From positions 1 to 30,542 of the forward strand of contig JANNRW010000475.1 of assembly GCA_031401815.1 (NCBI GenBank): a stretch of 30,542 bases of DNA. Direction: 5' to 3'. This DNA is from JANNRW01 sp031401815 (GTDB taxonomy: Bacteria; Desulfobacterota; Desulfuromonadia; Geobacterales; DSM-12255). The notes beneath the pieces were generated by a model. That model was not told the DNA's origin and did no database searches. It worked only from the letters and a program-made list of their open reading frames with translations. How positions within the stretch are numbered: the stretch's first letter is position 1; each line of letters starts with the position of its first letter. Position numbers and translations under genes: made by a program. Of the stretch, positions 6,276 through 15,408 are shown in pieces.

Positions 6276-7394
6276 TTATTGCCGTGCTTCCATCCAGTCG
6301 ATCAGCTTCTGCCGCAGCAACTCCTTTGATGGAAGGTAGAGTGAGTATTCACGGGCATGGATATTGGCATCCGGCGGCAGGGTAAGCTCGACAATGGCAT
6401 CTTTTTTTCGTTTACAAAGCAGTATACCGATAGTGGCGTTTTCATCGGGAGTTTTTACAAAGCGGTCAAAATAGTTCACATACATCTGCATCTGCCCAAG
6501 ATCTTGATGCTTGAGTTTATCGAGTTTGATGTCAATCAGCACGTAACAGCGCAGTAAACGGTTGTAGAAAACAAGATCCACAAAGAAGTGCTCCTCGTCA
6601 AAAGTAAAGCGTTTCTGCCTCGCCTCAAACAGAAACCCCTTCCCGAGTTCGAGCAGGAACTGTTCAAGCTGGTCTATGATGGCGGTTTCCATATCGGATT
6701 CGGTGTAGCCCGTCTTTTCATCAAGTCCGAGAAATTCGAGGACGTAAGGCTCTTTAAGTACGTCTGCCGGTTTGGTTATGATTTGGCCTTCGTTGGCGAG
6801 TTGTCGGATTTCATTCTTGTCTTTGCTGAGAGCGAGACGTTCGTAGAGGCAGGAGGAAACCTGACGCTTCAACTCCGGCAGCGACCAACCTTCATTTGCT
6901 GCCTCGATTTCGTAGAAACTGCGCTCTTCCGGATTCTTTATTGTAAGCAACAGAACGTAGTGAGACCAACTGAGAGTAAATGGTGATTGTTCAGACTGCC
7001 CAGAAAGTGCCGGTGAAATATTGACCGGAAGCAACTGGTCTGTTCTGGTCTGCGTCACAGCGGAGGAAAGCAATTTAACAGAAGGCTTCTGTTGAATTCG
7101 TGATTGATTCTCGATGAAAAACTTCCTCATAAGCTGAAGGTTGCTTACTGAAAACCCTTTGCCGAACTCTTCAGTGAGTCGTGCTGAAATCTCTTTTAAC
7201 AGCTCTTTTCCATATTCCGCCCGTTTTTCCCCCTTCTGCTCATGCTCAACAATGCGCCGTCCAATATCGAAGTTGGTCATTACCTGGAGAGTATTGGCCG
7301 TTGTGGCTACAGAGTGGCGTGCAGAGTGGATGAGGCGGCGAAGTTCGGAGACGAGTGGCGCAAGATCATTTACAATCGTGGCGTTTTTTTTCAT
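6276..7394 (-). CDS. DUF1016 (YhcG-type) PDDEXK nuclease
   Basis: A 372-residue protein of the DUF1016/YhcG family: an N-terminal helical domain (about 5-180, including GRRIVEHEQKGEKRAEYGKEL and FSVSNLQLMRKFF) and a C-terminal PD-(D/E)XK-type nuclease domain (about 205-335). The likely active-site residues are D273 in FVDLVFYN and D288/K290 in VLIDIK, where relatives usually show ELK, plus a conserved Q301 in LGQMQMYV. Its ATG overlaps the stop of the methylase gene by 4 bases, making it the third gene of the defence operon. The family is often found in restriction and TA contexts; a role as an accessory or effector nuclease is inferred. A relic of a different member of the family lies at 14584-14886. 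Confidence 0.88.
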   Translation of the reverse strand: MKKNATIVNDLAPLVSELRRLIHSARHSVATTANTLQVMTNFDIGRRIVEHEQKGEKRAEYGKELLKEISARLTEEFGKGFSVSNLQLMRKFFIENQSRIQQKPSVKLLSSAVTQTRTDQLLPVNISPALSGQSEQSPFTLSWSHYVLLLTIKNPEERSFYEIEAANEGWSLPELKRQVSSCLYERLALSKDKNEIRQLANEGQIITKPADVLKEPYVLEFLGLDEKTGYTESDMETAIIDQLEQFLLELGKGFLFEARQKRFTFDEEHFFVDLVFYNRLLRCYVLIDIKLDKLKHQDLGQMQMYVNYFDRFVKTPDENATIGILLCKRKKDAIVELTLPPDANIHAREYSLYLPSKELLRQKLIDWMEARQ

Positions 7395-10300
7395 GCTTTC
7401 CCCTCCACCACGGCAATTTCCTCATCCGTCAGGTTGTAGAGGGCATAGACAAGGCGGTTTATTTCGGCTTCAAGGGCGGGGATGCCTCCCCCCTCCCGAC
7501 CTCCCCCCGCTGGGTGGAGGGGTTTCGTCCCCTCCCCAGGAGGGGGAGGGTTAGGGAGGGGGGGTTTCTTCGCTGCCAGAATCTGCTCCACCAGTACTAC
7601 AATCGGTGACTGTTTTTCAGGGAGGACGATGGGGATGGGGAGTTGTTCGACATGCAGCTTTTTTACTTCCGCCATAGCCTCGCCTTTTTCAGGATTCATG
7701 AAAGAGTAAACAAAGTCCATGACTTTAGAATTCAAGAGGCCAAGAAGAAATTTCAGTGAATAGTTCTCTGTTTTTGGAAGGAGAATGTGAAGATTGTTCC
7801 GAGCAACGAAGCCGCTACTTACCAATGTTGCTATTATAGAATCGCCAGTTTGCCGCACCATTATTTTCTGTGGAGCCTTAAATATCGCTGCGTCACGGGG
7901 GGCAGCAAGCCAAGGCCCGTATTGTATCCAGTAGTTGTTGTCCCAGAGAATCTTGTACCTATGAATAAGGCTGCCTCGCAAAAGTGGTGTCCACGTTTTG
8001 TTCGGTGCGCTCCCTTCAAGGACAAAGGGCTTTTCTTTCATGGTTTGCTCCGTTTGGGGCGGGTTACCTTTGCCTTTTTCAAACGGTTTAACTCCATTGA
8101 AAACACTACAGATAGTGGAAAGTTGGCGTGTCGAAGACACAATTTTTTTGTAAAGTTCTTGTGAACGAGAATTGGCAACTATATTGATCGGATCTCCATT
8201 TTGAGGGATATCATTCCAGTCAAGTTCATGACTTAATAGAATTTTTCTATCATCATTTGTAAAGATTAGGACAGATTGCGCCTTTGTTGAACGTTTCCCA
8301 GGCTTTTCAAAAACAATTACCATTGTGTCAACCACAGCATCGAAAACATTATTGTTTAAATGCAATATATTCAGCCAGTTATAGCTATTCGACAGATACT
8401 TGCGGAATTTTATGTAGGTTACAGATTGAAGCCATGTGTTGGGCAAGATAAACGAAACAACCCCACGTTCCAATAACAAGCCAAAGGCGCGCTCAGTGAA
8501 TAACAAATAACTGTCAAGCTGGTAGTCCTGATGCAGATATTGTTTGAGGAACAGCTTTTTCTCTTCCTTTGAAAACTTTGCACCATAGGGTGGATTACCG
8601 ATAACCACATCAAAACCGCCCTTTTTCTTGAACACATCAGCGAAGTACAGCTGCCAAGGGAAAAAGTTGCGCGGCTTCTCACCATGTGTAAAGTACTTCA
8701 ACTCTTTCTCAACAGCGACATAATCAAAGTCATACTTCTTGTCGAGCTTTGCCTTTTCCGCTTTCAAGTAATCTTCCCGTGTCTTCTCATTCGGAATTGC
8801 AAGCGTCATTTCATTTATCTTTTTCAACTCAGTAAAATAGGGTGCCTTTTTCTGGCGGATGTAAGTGTCAAAGATATTTACGATGTCATTCTCAACCTCT
8901 TCCCGCAGCTTCTCCTTCTGTTTAGGGCGTGACTCCCGCAGGTAATCAGCTTGCTTCTCCCACAAGTCTTCAATCAGGCTTACGACCTTACTGTTCTCAC
9001 AGAACAGGTGCCCGCTGTCATCAGCGGTATCCTGCTCTTTAAGGTTCAGGGTAAAGCCGTGGAAATCTTCTATCAGGCTGTTCCCCTGCATCAGCTTATA
9101 ATCCAGATTCGGCAGTGGCTGAATACCGAAGTTGTGCTTTGATTTATCCACGGAGAAATCAACCAGCAGTGAAATGAAAAAGCGCAGCTTGCTGACCTGA
9201 ATGGCTATCGGCTGGATGTCAACGCCATAGATGCAGTTTTGGATAATGCCCAATTTACGGATATAATCAGCACTGTTTTCAGCCAGAATCTTCTCTGTTT
9301 CTTTACGGATTTCTAGGGGGGTGCGCTTGATAAGCGCCTGCTTCCACCTCTCATTTTTTGGGTCGAGCTTTTCAAGAACACGCACCATTTTTTGCAGAAT
9401 ACCCATTGGAAACGCGCCTGAACCGCAAGCAGGATCAAGAATCTTAGCATCTTCAAGGGCAGCAATTATCTGCTGGCGCTGCTTTTCGGTCAGTTCCGGG
9501 AGATCGTCGCCATAGTCCAGAACCTGGTCAAGCATGATTTTGGTATTCTCGTCGTCACCGAGTGTCGTCGCAAGATATGCCTTGAGCGATTCATCCACCA
9601 TATAGTTGACAATTTCACGCGGCGTATAGAATGAGCCGGTCTGCTTGCGGGCGGTTGTCTGGGTTTCGGGGTTGTAGCTGGCAAGCAGGTTTTCAAAGAC
9701 ACGGCCCAACAGCTCCGGGTCAAGGGCTATTTCCTCTTCCACCGGCGTGTTCTCTGCAATGGTGAACTTGTAGCTGTTGAGGATGTCGATAATACCGCGA
9801 ACAGGGACTTCTTTCTTTTTCTTGTCGTCGTAGATTCCACTCAGGTCAACAACATCGGAACCAAAAAAGAGTTTATCAGGAACCGTAAGGCGGGCAGCGT
9901 TTTTCGGGTTGTCAGAATAGCAATCTATCCGAACCACTTTACCATTTTCATCAGGGTGGTCGAGGCAGTCGAAAAGTCCGCCGTTGAGGAAAGGTATTTC
10001 ACCAAAGAGTGCTTGAAAGCTGTTTGCCTTCTTGAACAATTCAGCATACCGGTAAAGACGGTGGTTCATATAGTCGTAATTCTTGCCTTGAAAACGCTTT
10101 TCATCCCGAAACTCCCGTTCGTCCATCGGGACATTCAAGGTCGCAAAAAAGAGGTTTTGCAGAATTGCCCGATAATAGGCGCTTCCGGTTTTATCCTTAC
10201 GATAGTCGAGCAGCTTGTCCATTTCTTTTTTGTCAAACAGTTCATCAGGCACCAGTCCTTTTTCCTTCAGGAACCACACAAAAATCAGGCGAGTGATAAG

Positions 10301-11047
10301 CCGGATAGAATTTTCAGCGGTGCGTACTACTTCGTTCTTCTCGCTATCATCAGGAAAGCTAATCTCTGAAAGTGCCCAGAAATACCAGTTTGAAAGCTCC
10401 TGATAAAATGACTTATTGAGAATGCTGACACTGAAAACTTCCTGCCAGTATTTGTAAAGTCCGGCAAAAGTGGTGACCGCTTTGCCGCCAGTGCGAGGTA
10501 TGGCAAGTGACTGAAGTATTTTCAGGTGTCCGGTATGTGGGGTATTAAACGCAATATCCTTGAGCAATGAAACCTTGCCGGGTCTTTCGCCTTCGCCACG
10601 CCATGCCTGTTTGTATGCCAGTCGCTCACAGTTGGCAAAGGCGATGGACTCGCCATACTTGAAGATAACCACCACCGGGTAATAGCTGAACTGGCGGTTA
10701 AAGGCACGGGTGATCTCGGCAAGCTGGCCGCGTGAAGGTGTCCGGCCAGCCTTGAGGATTACGCCGAACAGAAGCATGCAATCGTAATCTTTGGTTTTGA
10801 TGTCTTTGGCAGCGGCGGTGTATTTGATCTCTCGCTGCTTTGTGAACGCATCTTCCAAAACCATACCGACAAAATAAACATCATCCATCAGTTTGTGCGC
10901 AGGATTATTGGCGTTGTAGGTGTCGGAAAGGATTGAATCAGCGGAGTCCGGCGCTTCAGTCACCGGATTGATCGGAATATGGAGGTCGCTGAAAAACTGC
11001 TTGAGGGAGTTGTAGAAATTATTCTGGGAAAAATAACTCAGGTTCAT
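7391..11047 (-). CDS. Eco57I-type N6-adenine DNA methylase (type IIG/BREX-PglX-like)
   Basis: A 1218-residue protein. The methylase core has motif I LDPACGSGAF (537-546) for S-adenosylmethionine and the catalytic NPPY (818-821) for adenine N6 methylation. The N-terminal 450 residues carry no nuclease motif I can identify with confidence, so cleavage may be done by the neighbouring proteins. The C-terminal part (about 950-1160) should hold target recognition. Residues about 1162-1189 are encoded by a palindromic repeat inserted between QILAAKK and ALEAEINRLVYALYNLT, a segment common at the end of such enzymes. The start at 11047 lies 37 bases after the helicase stop, and the gene overlaps the DUF1016 gene by 4 bases. 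Size and architecture fit type IIG restriction-methylases or the PglX/DrmM-like enzymes of defence systems; sequence alone does not decide. Confidence 0.9.
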   Translation of the reverse strand: MNLSYFSQNNFYNSLKQFFSDLHIPINPVTEAPDSADSILSDTYNANNPAHKLMDDVYFVGMVLEDAFTKQREIKYTAAAKDIKTKDYDCMLLFGVILKAGRTPSRGQLAEITRAFNRQFSYYPVVVIFKYGESIAFANCERLAYKQAWRGEGERPGKVSLLKDIAFNTPHTGHLKILQSLAIPRTGGKAVTTFAGLYKYWQEVFSVSILNKSFYQELSNWYFWALSEISFPDDSEKNEVVRTAENSIRLITRLIFVWFLKEKGLVPDELFDKKEMDKLLDYRKDKTGSAYYRAILQNLFFATLNVPMDEREFRDEKRFQGKNYDYMNHRLYRYAELFKKANSFQALFGEIPFLNGGLFDCLDHPDENGKVVRIDCYSDNPKNAARLTVPDKLFFGSDVVDLSGIYDDKKKKEVPVRGIIDILNSYKFTIAENTPVEEEIALDPELLGRVFENLLASYNPETQTTARKQTGSFYTPREIVNYMVDESLKAYLATTLGDDENTKIMLDQVLDYGDDLPELTEKQRQQIIAALEDAKILDPACGSGAFPMGILQKMVRVLEKLDPKNERWKQALIKRTPLEIRKETEKILAENSADYIRKLGIIQNCIYGVDIQPIAIQVSKLRFFISLLVDFSVDKSKHNFGIQPLPNLDYKLMQGNSLIEDFHGFTLNLKEQDTADDSGHLFCENSKVVSLIEDLWEKQADYLRESRPKQKEKLREEVENDIVNIFDTYIRQKKAPYFTELKKINEMTLAIPNEKTREDYLKAEKAKLDKKYDFDYVAVEKELKYFTHGEKPRNFFPWQLYFADVFKKKGGFDVVIGNPPYGAKFSKEEKKLFLKQYLHQDYQLDSYLLFTERAFGLLLERGVVSFILPNTWLQSVTYIKFRKYLSNSYNWLNILHLNNNVFDAVVDTMVIVFEKPGKRSTKAQSVLIFTNDDRKILLSHELDWNDIPQNGDPINIVANSRSQELYKKIVSSTRQLSTICSVFNGVKPFEKGKGNPPQTEQTMKEKPFVLEGSAPNKTWTPLLRGSLIHRYKILWDNNYWIQYGPWLAAPRDAAIFKAPQKIMVRQTGDSIIATLVSSGFVARNNLHILLPKTENYSLKFLLGLLNSKVMDFVYSFMNPEKGEAMAEVKKLHVEQLPIPIVLPEKQSPIVVLVEQILAAKKPPLPNPPPPGEGTKPLHPAGGGREGGGIPALEAEINRLVYALYNLTDEEIAVVEGKA
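7481..7566. repeat. Palindromic repeat inserted in frame in the methylase gene
   Basis: The inner stem CCCCTCCCC (7529-7537) faces GGGGGAGGG (7542-7550), flanked by further C-rich and G-rich arms at about 7486-7510 and 7551-7565. On the minus strand it translates to a Pro/Gly-rich peptide (PPLPNPPPPGEGTK and onward) near the C-terminus of the methylase. It belongs to the same family as the units inside both ABC genes. Confidence 0.75.
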
Positions 11048-11084
11048 AGAGTTGAACGCTCCTGTGGGTGCATTATATTAAACG

Positions 11085-14000
11085 TCAGCCAACCAGAAAC
11101 CATGCCAGCAGGTCGCAATTTTCCGGCTGATACTGCTCTTCTACTGTGCCGCTGTTCTTGATCTTGTTCACCGCGATCTTGTCGCCGGATTTGAGCTTGT
11201 TGAGCACATCCTTTGCCGATTGTCCCATCTTGACTTTCTGCTCACCATCTTCGCCGGTTTCAACCTCACCGGCCTGCCGGGAAAGCCACGTCTTCAGCGC
11301 ATCAACAAACGGCTGCAAGGCTGTCGCCTCGCCACGGTCAACCGCTTCCGGGACAACGCGCTCTTTATTCTTGTGCCGGGCGATAGCGTCCAGAACTTCT
11401 TTCTGGTTAAGCAGAACAGCAACGCCTTCATAGTCAACATACATCAGATCATGGCGCTTGTAGGTGTGCTCCCGCTGGCCGGAGATACGGGCGGGATAGC
11501 CAAGCAGGGCAATAATGCCGTCCTTCTGGCACACTTCGGGCTCTCGTTCAAAACCGGTATAGACCGCACGGGGCATCTTTTCATACTTCTCTTTGGCAGC
11601 CTGTAGTTCAAGCGCCAAATCCTGCCGAAAGATTTCCAGCGACAGATCATTAAAGCCAAGCCCCTGGTCGCTGGTTTCGATGTCGTCCCAGGTGGTCTGC
11701 ATCTGCTCCAGCATCCGGGCTTTCTGCTTTTGCTCCAGCTTGTCATCATCGGTACGGGCTTTCAGATTGTCGGTAAAATCCTTGTTGACCTCCGACCCGG
11801 CTAGCAGCATCTGGGTCATCCGGTCTTCAATCCGTGATTGCAGCTCAAGATATTTGTTGATGTTATCAGACGGCCAAAAGTTGACGCCAAAGATTATGCT
11901 GTTTGGTGAACCGAGGCGGTCAACACGCCCCATGCGCTGGATAACGCGGACAGGGTTCCAGTGAATGTCGTAATTAACGACAAAATCGCAATCCTGCAAG
12001 TTCTGGCCTTCGCTGAGACAATCCGTGGCAACAAGAATGTCAATGGGGTGTTCAAGTTGATCTTTTATGTGGCTGTGCTTGTGATCCTTTTCTATCCATA
12101 CTTTCCATTCATTGAACTGTTCCAACGGAGTCAGGCTCTCGCTCCCTTTGAAGCCCTTCCATTCCTTCTCCTTAAACAATTTGGTGTAGGGAGTAAATCG
12201 TTCAAGTATACCTTCAAATTGGTGTGTCTCATGTTTGTGGTCGCTGGTGTGCCAGTCACTGCCTGAGACAAAACCAATCCGGTCAAAGCCGCGAGCCTTG
12301 AGCTGTTCGTACAGATATAAAGCTGTGTCGCGATAGACCGTGAAGACAAGCACCTTCTGGTTATCGTTATTCTCACCGCTCTTTCGCTTCTGGCGGATTT
12401 TCTCAATCAATACCTGTAGCTTGTCATCGCGGCTTTTCAGGTTGTTTTTTCTGGTAGTCTCTTTTTCAATATCACTGGCAAAGCGTTCCAGATTATTTTT
12501 CAGGGTATCAAGGCTGTCAATGTCAGCTTTCAGGTCTTTCTTGAACAGCTCCAGCTTTCCGGCCTTATCAATGTCCGACAACCTGATCTTGCGCTTTTTA
12601 CCGAGTGTGAACTCATCAAGCGGATTTTCCTCTTCATCCTCACCGAACATATCGAGCTGTTCATCACCCAAATCAACATCTTTTTTTGTACTCTGATACT
12701 CACTGATTCTGGCAAGAGCATTTATGTGGTGTGCGTGGATTTTTTCAATGGTGGACTTGAACGCAGCCCATGAAGATTCCAGACGCTTGACCATCAGGAT
12801 ATACATCATCTTGACGAGAAAGAAGTCACGCTGCTGTTCGTCTTCAGTTGCTTTCACGTCCCCTTCGGCGGGCATGTACAGAGATGGCGCATAACCGGAC
12901 AGTTTGGGCGGGAAATGGTTGAGCAACTCCTCAAATGTCTCAAATGAGCCAATCTGCTTTGGGGTAACAAAGACATTATCCGGTTTTGCCTTGTCGGGAA
13001 AGGTCAGATTGGCAGCCTGACCGGCAATCATGCGGCGGGTACGAGCGACTGTCAGTGCATCAGTCAACCGGAAAAAGTTGTCCGGCAACTTCTTGATGAA
13101 GCTGCTGATGGTGCGATGGTCTTCTTGACGCCACTCTTTGAATCCTTGTGTCGCTTTACGGAAGATGTAGTCAATGTTTTTGATGCCGAGGGTCTCGTCA
13201 AACCCTTGCGGGTCGTTCTTGACCATCAGCTTGAACTGATTGCGAATGTCCTGAAGAGTGTTGTTTATCGGGGTTGCCGAGAGCATCAGCACCTTGACGG
13301 TATCGTTTGGCTTGAGGAACTGTTCGACAAGGAACTTGTAGCGCTCTGATTTATCATTGCGCAGGTTATGGCTTTCATCAATCACCAGCAGCTTGGGACG
13401 GTCGGACTGAAAGTAGTCCCGTATCTTCAAGCCATCCTGATGGTTCTGGAGCCGAGTATCCTGCAAGTCAGTATGGAAGCGGATTGTATAATCGAAACGA
13501 TCATCTTCAAAACGGGAAGCCTGTTTGACCAGATATTTACGCCAGTTCTGCTCCAACTTTTTCGGACAGAGCAGAATGATTTCATGCCCCTCCATCTGGA
13601 AGAACTTCATTACCGCCAGCGCAGACCATGTTTTGCCAAGACCTACCGCATCGGCCAGGATTGCGCCATTGTATTTCTGAAGCATGCGGATAAGGCTGAG
13701 AACACCCTTCTGCTGGAACTCGTATAGTGCATTATAGACAACGGTATTTTCAAGCCTACCCATTTTACGATTAAGCTCAGGGTTATTGATGTCGGCTATT
13801 ATCTGGTCGCCAAAAAGCTCAAACAGCACCTTGTAATAAACATCGCGGGGAGTGTACTTTTTGAAGAGTGTTGCTATTTCGGCAAGCAGATACTCTTTGA
13901 AGTCAACCTTCTTTCCGTCTACGGTTTTATAAGCATGTGCCTGGGGACGGTTCCAAAGCTGCTCGAACCATGTTTTCAATTCGGCGTAATCAGAATCAGT

Positions 14001-14471
14001 CCCCTGGGCTACCGTATTAAGTTCGACATTGCAAGTCGGCTTCAACCCCAGGCCTGCCTCGGTAAGATTCGAACTGCCCGTAATGAAATAGTGTTCAGGG
14101 TGCCTGCCGGTCGCACATTCAAAGATGTATGCCTTGGCGTGGCAGAAATTCGGTTCGAGTGTCTTGATTTCAACTTTCGCCTGTTCGAGAAATGATGATG
14201 CCCGCTGCGCATCGGCAGAGAGCTTGAAGGCTGCTTCAAGGGTGATGTTGTCATTCAGCAGGTCAAGGGTCCGGTCCCGTTCGCCTTCGTGCTGCACCAT
14301 GTCACCCAGGATGAAACGATAATGCTTGACCCGGTCATTTACCATCTCATCCAGATAAGAAAGGCCACCGACCGAAAAATATCCGGTGACAATATCCAGT
14401 TTTCCGCTCTTGGTCCATTCCGCCAGCCATTGACCGGCAGAACGCTCCCTGGTTTCGTTGTCGAGTATCAT
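11085..14471 (-). CDS. PLD-like nuclease fused to SNF2-type helicase
   Basis: A 1128-residue protein. The N-terminal domain (about 1-180) is phospholipase-D-like with HAK (H111, K113) and the following GSSNLTEAGL (132-141), the HxK...N...E pattern of PLD nucleases. A superfamily-2 SNF2 ATPase follows: Walker A ADAVGLGKT (273-281), DESH (365-368), SAT (398-400), and in the C-terminal lobe ATDCLSEGQNLQ and the RMGRVDRLG arginine-finger motif (about 830-870). A charged linker with coiled-coil character sits at about 590-690. It probably translocates on DNA and may cut it. It is the first gene of an operon with the methylase and the DUF1016 nuclease. The ATG at 14471 has GGAG with 7-base spacing. 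DISARM (DrmD) and BREX-type systems use comparable parts, but the other hallmark genes of those systems are absent. Confidence 0.9.
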   Translation of the reverse strand: MILDNETRERSAGQWLAEWTKSGKLDIVTGYFSVGGLSYLDEMVNDRVKHYRFILGDMVQHEGERDRTLDLLNDNITLEAAFKLSADAQRASSFLEQAKVEIKTLEPNFCHAKAYIFECATGRHPEHYFITGSSNLTEAGLGLKPTCNVELNTVAQGTDSDYAELKTWFEQLWNRPQAHAYKTVDGKKVDFKEYLLAEIATLFKKYTPRDVYYKVLFELFGDQIIADINNPELNRKMGRLENTVVYNALYEFQQKGVLSLIRMLQKYNGAILADAVGLGKTWSALAVMKFFQMEGHEIILLCPKKLEQNWRKYLVKQASRFEDDRFDYTIRFHTDLQDTRLQNHQDGLKIRDYFQSDRPKLLVIDESHNLRNDKSERYKFLVEQFLKPNDTVKVLMLSATPINNTLQDIRNQFKLMVKNDPQGFDETLGIKNIDYIFRKATQGFKEWRQEDHRTISSFIKKLPDNFFRLTDALTVARTRRMIAGQAANLTFPDKAKPDNVFVTPKQIGSFETFEELLNHFPPKLSGYAPSLYMPAEGDVKATEDEQQRDFFLVKMMYILMVKRLESSWAAFKSTIEKIHAHHINALARISEYQSTKKDVDLGDEQLDMFGEDEEENPLDEFTLGKKRKIRLSDIDKAGKLELFKKDLKADIDSLDTLKNNLERFASDIEKETTRKNNLKSRDDKLQVLIEKIRQKRKSGENNDNQKVLVFTVYRDTALYLYEQLKARGFDRIGFVSGSDWHTSDHKHETHQFEGILERFTPYTKLFKEKEWKGFKGSESLTPLEQFNEWKVWIEKDHKHSHIKDQLEHPIDILVATDCLSEGQNLQDCDFVVNYDIHWNPVRVIQRMGRVDRLGSPNSIIFGVNFWPSDNINKYLELQSRIEDRMTQMLLAGSEVNKDFTDNLKARTDDDKLEQKQKARMLEQMQTTWDDIETSDQGLGFNDLSLEIFRQDLALELQAAKEKYEKMPRAVYTGFEREPEVCQKDGIIALLGYPARISGQREHTYKRHDLMYVDYEGVAVLLNQKEVLDAIARHKNKERVVPEAVDRGEATALQPFVDALKTWLSRQAGEVETGEDGEQKVKMGQSAKDVLNKLKSGDKIAVNKIKNSGTVEEQYQPENCDLLAWFLVG

Positions 14472-14535
14472 GGTTATTCTCCAATCATTCGGACTTCCAG
14501 AAATTACAACAGAATAATAAGATAAGAATTGTGTT

Positions 14536-14565
14536 GATATAGCAGGAAAACGGATGGAATGACAA
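14536..14565 (-). promoter_or_regulatory. Candidate promoter of the helicase-methylase-nuclease operon
   Basis: On the minus strand a -35 TTGTCA (14565-14560) and a -10 TATATC (14541-14536) are 18 bases apart, about 65 bases upstream of the helicase start. An A/T-rich imperfect inverted repeat (CAACA near 14507-14511 and TGTTG at 14532-14536) lies downstream and could be an operator. Confidence 0.4.
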
Positions 14566-14583
14566 GGAGTTCATTCTTCATTA

Positions 14584-14886
14584 ACGAAGTATTTACTACA
14601 GGTTGTCAAAGATGGGAGTTATCTCAACATCCTAGATGATACCGTAAGGGAACCGGGAGAAAACCCCTCCATCGGCATCATCCTCTGTGCCGACAAAAGC
14701 CGGGTGGAGGTGGAGTATGCCCTGCGCGGCATCAACAAGCCGGTCGGCGTAGCCGAGTACACCCTGACCCACGACCTGCCAACGGAGCTGACCGGCAAGC
14801 TGCCGGACGCTGGACAGATAGAGGCGAAGATTATGCGGGAGCTTATGAATGCCGATGATGGGCGGGAAGAGGTGGTGGAGGTTTGA
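14584..14886 (+). pseudogene. Truncated C-terminus of a second DUF1016 nuclease
   Basis: The plus strand keeps one frame that ends at 14886 and reads YLNILDDTVREPGENPSIG, IILCADKSRVEVEYALRG and KPVGVAEYTLTHDLP in succession. This is the recognisable C-terminal region of DUF1016/YhcG nucleases (compare DENATIGILLCKRKKDAIVEL in the intact protein). The N-terminal domain and the catalytic D...DxK region are missing, and recognisable homology begins only around 14617. It is more typical of the family than the intact gene, so it derives from a different member. The last codons lie next to the duplicated HicBA block. Confidence 0.8.
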
Positions 14887-14906
14887 GCGGGCACTTTTTG
14901 CTGTTA

Positions 14907-14935
14907 TTGCTTGTAGTTCTGAGCTGTGATAGTAT
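14907..14935 (+). promoter_or_regulatory. Candidate hicBA promoter, copy 1
   Basis: TTGCTT (14907-14912) and TAGTAT (14930-14935) are spaced by 17 bases. The same sequence is kept in the second copy at 20443-20471. The AGGAG of hicB follows before the ATG at 14957. Confidence 0.45.
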
Positions 14936-14956
14936 CTTGCTTGAAAGGAGCTGACC

Positions 14957-15163
14957 ATGAACGAGATATTTTTTCTGGTGGAAGATTCAGCTGAAGGTGG
15001 TTACACAGCCAACGCTCTTGGAGAGTCGATCTTCACTGAAGCGGAAACGTTGGAAGAACTGCATGAAAATGTTCGCGATGCCGTCCTCTGTCATTTTGAC
15101 GAAGGCAAGGCACCGAAGATGATCCGGCTACACTTTGTGCATGAGCAAGTTCTGGCAGTATGA
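14957..15163 (+). CDS. hicB: HicB-type antitoxin, copy 1
   Basis: A 68-residue short HicB antitoxin with the partially degraded RNase H-like fold of the family: a beta-strand start NEIFFLVEDSAEGGYTANA and the helix EAETLEELHENVRDAV. It lacks the C-terminal ribbon-helix-helix or HTH extension present in longer HicB proteins, so direct DNA binding is uncertain. It should bind and block HicA. Antitoxin-first order and a 4-base overlap with hicA are seen. AGGAG with 6-base spacing supports the ATG. It differs from copy 2 at E34A and Q64E. Confidence 0.92.
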   Translation: MNEIFFLVEDSAEGGYTANALGESIFTEAETLEELHENVRDAVLCHFDEGKAPKMIRLHFVHEQVLAV

Positions 15164-15402
15164 AGCTGCCCCGCGACATTACTGGCCTCGAATTGGCAAA
15201 AACTCTGGATGTTCTTGGCTACCGGATTACGCGACAGACCGGAAGCCACATTCGATTGACCACACAGCGACCGGGGGAGCATCACCTTACCATTCCCGCC
15301 CATGATCCCCTGAATATTGGCACCCTGGCCGCCATTCTCGCCGGCATCGCCGCACACCAAAAGCTGAGCCGTGACGAATTACTACAGCGGCTTTTTTCTT
15401 GA
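15160..15402 (+). CDS. hicA: HicA-type mRNA interferase toxin, copy 1
   Basis: An 80-residue HicA toxin with a dsRNA-binding-like fold that cleaves mRNA. The catalytic histidine is H30 in the QTGSHIRL motif, intact here. The rest follows the family (LELAKTLDVLGYRITR, then IPAHDPLNIGTLAAIL). ATG at 15160 overlaps the hicB stop. Differences from copy 2 are T15A, N52K, I53V, A65T and Q67H, none at the catalytic site, so both copies could be active. The stop is 6 bases from the stop of the convergent truncated DUF2779-like gene. Confidence 0.92.
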   Translation: MKLPRDITGLELAKTLDVLGYRITRQTGSHIRLTTQRPGEHHLTIPAHDPLNIGTLAAILAGIAAHQKLSRDELLQRLFS

Positions 15403-15408
15403 ATCATC

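Larger units (their letters stand above)
14862..15402. repeat. 541-bp direct duplication carrying hicBA, copy 1
   Basis: This block aligns without gaps to 20398-20938 (constant offset 5536). It contains the promoter region, the ribosome binding site, hicB and hicA. The stretch from the promoter to the hicB start looks identical in both copies. Coding differences amount to two residues in HicB and five in HicA. Confidence 0.9.
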
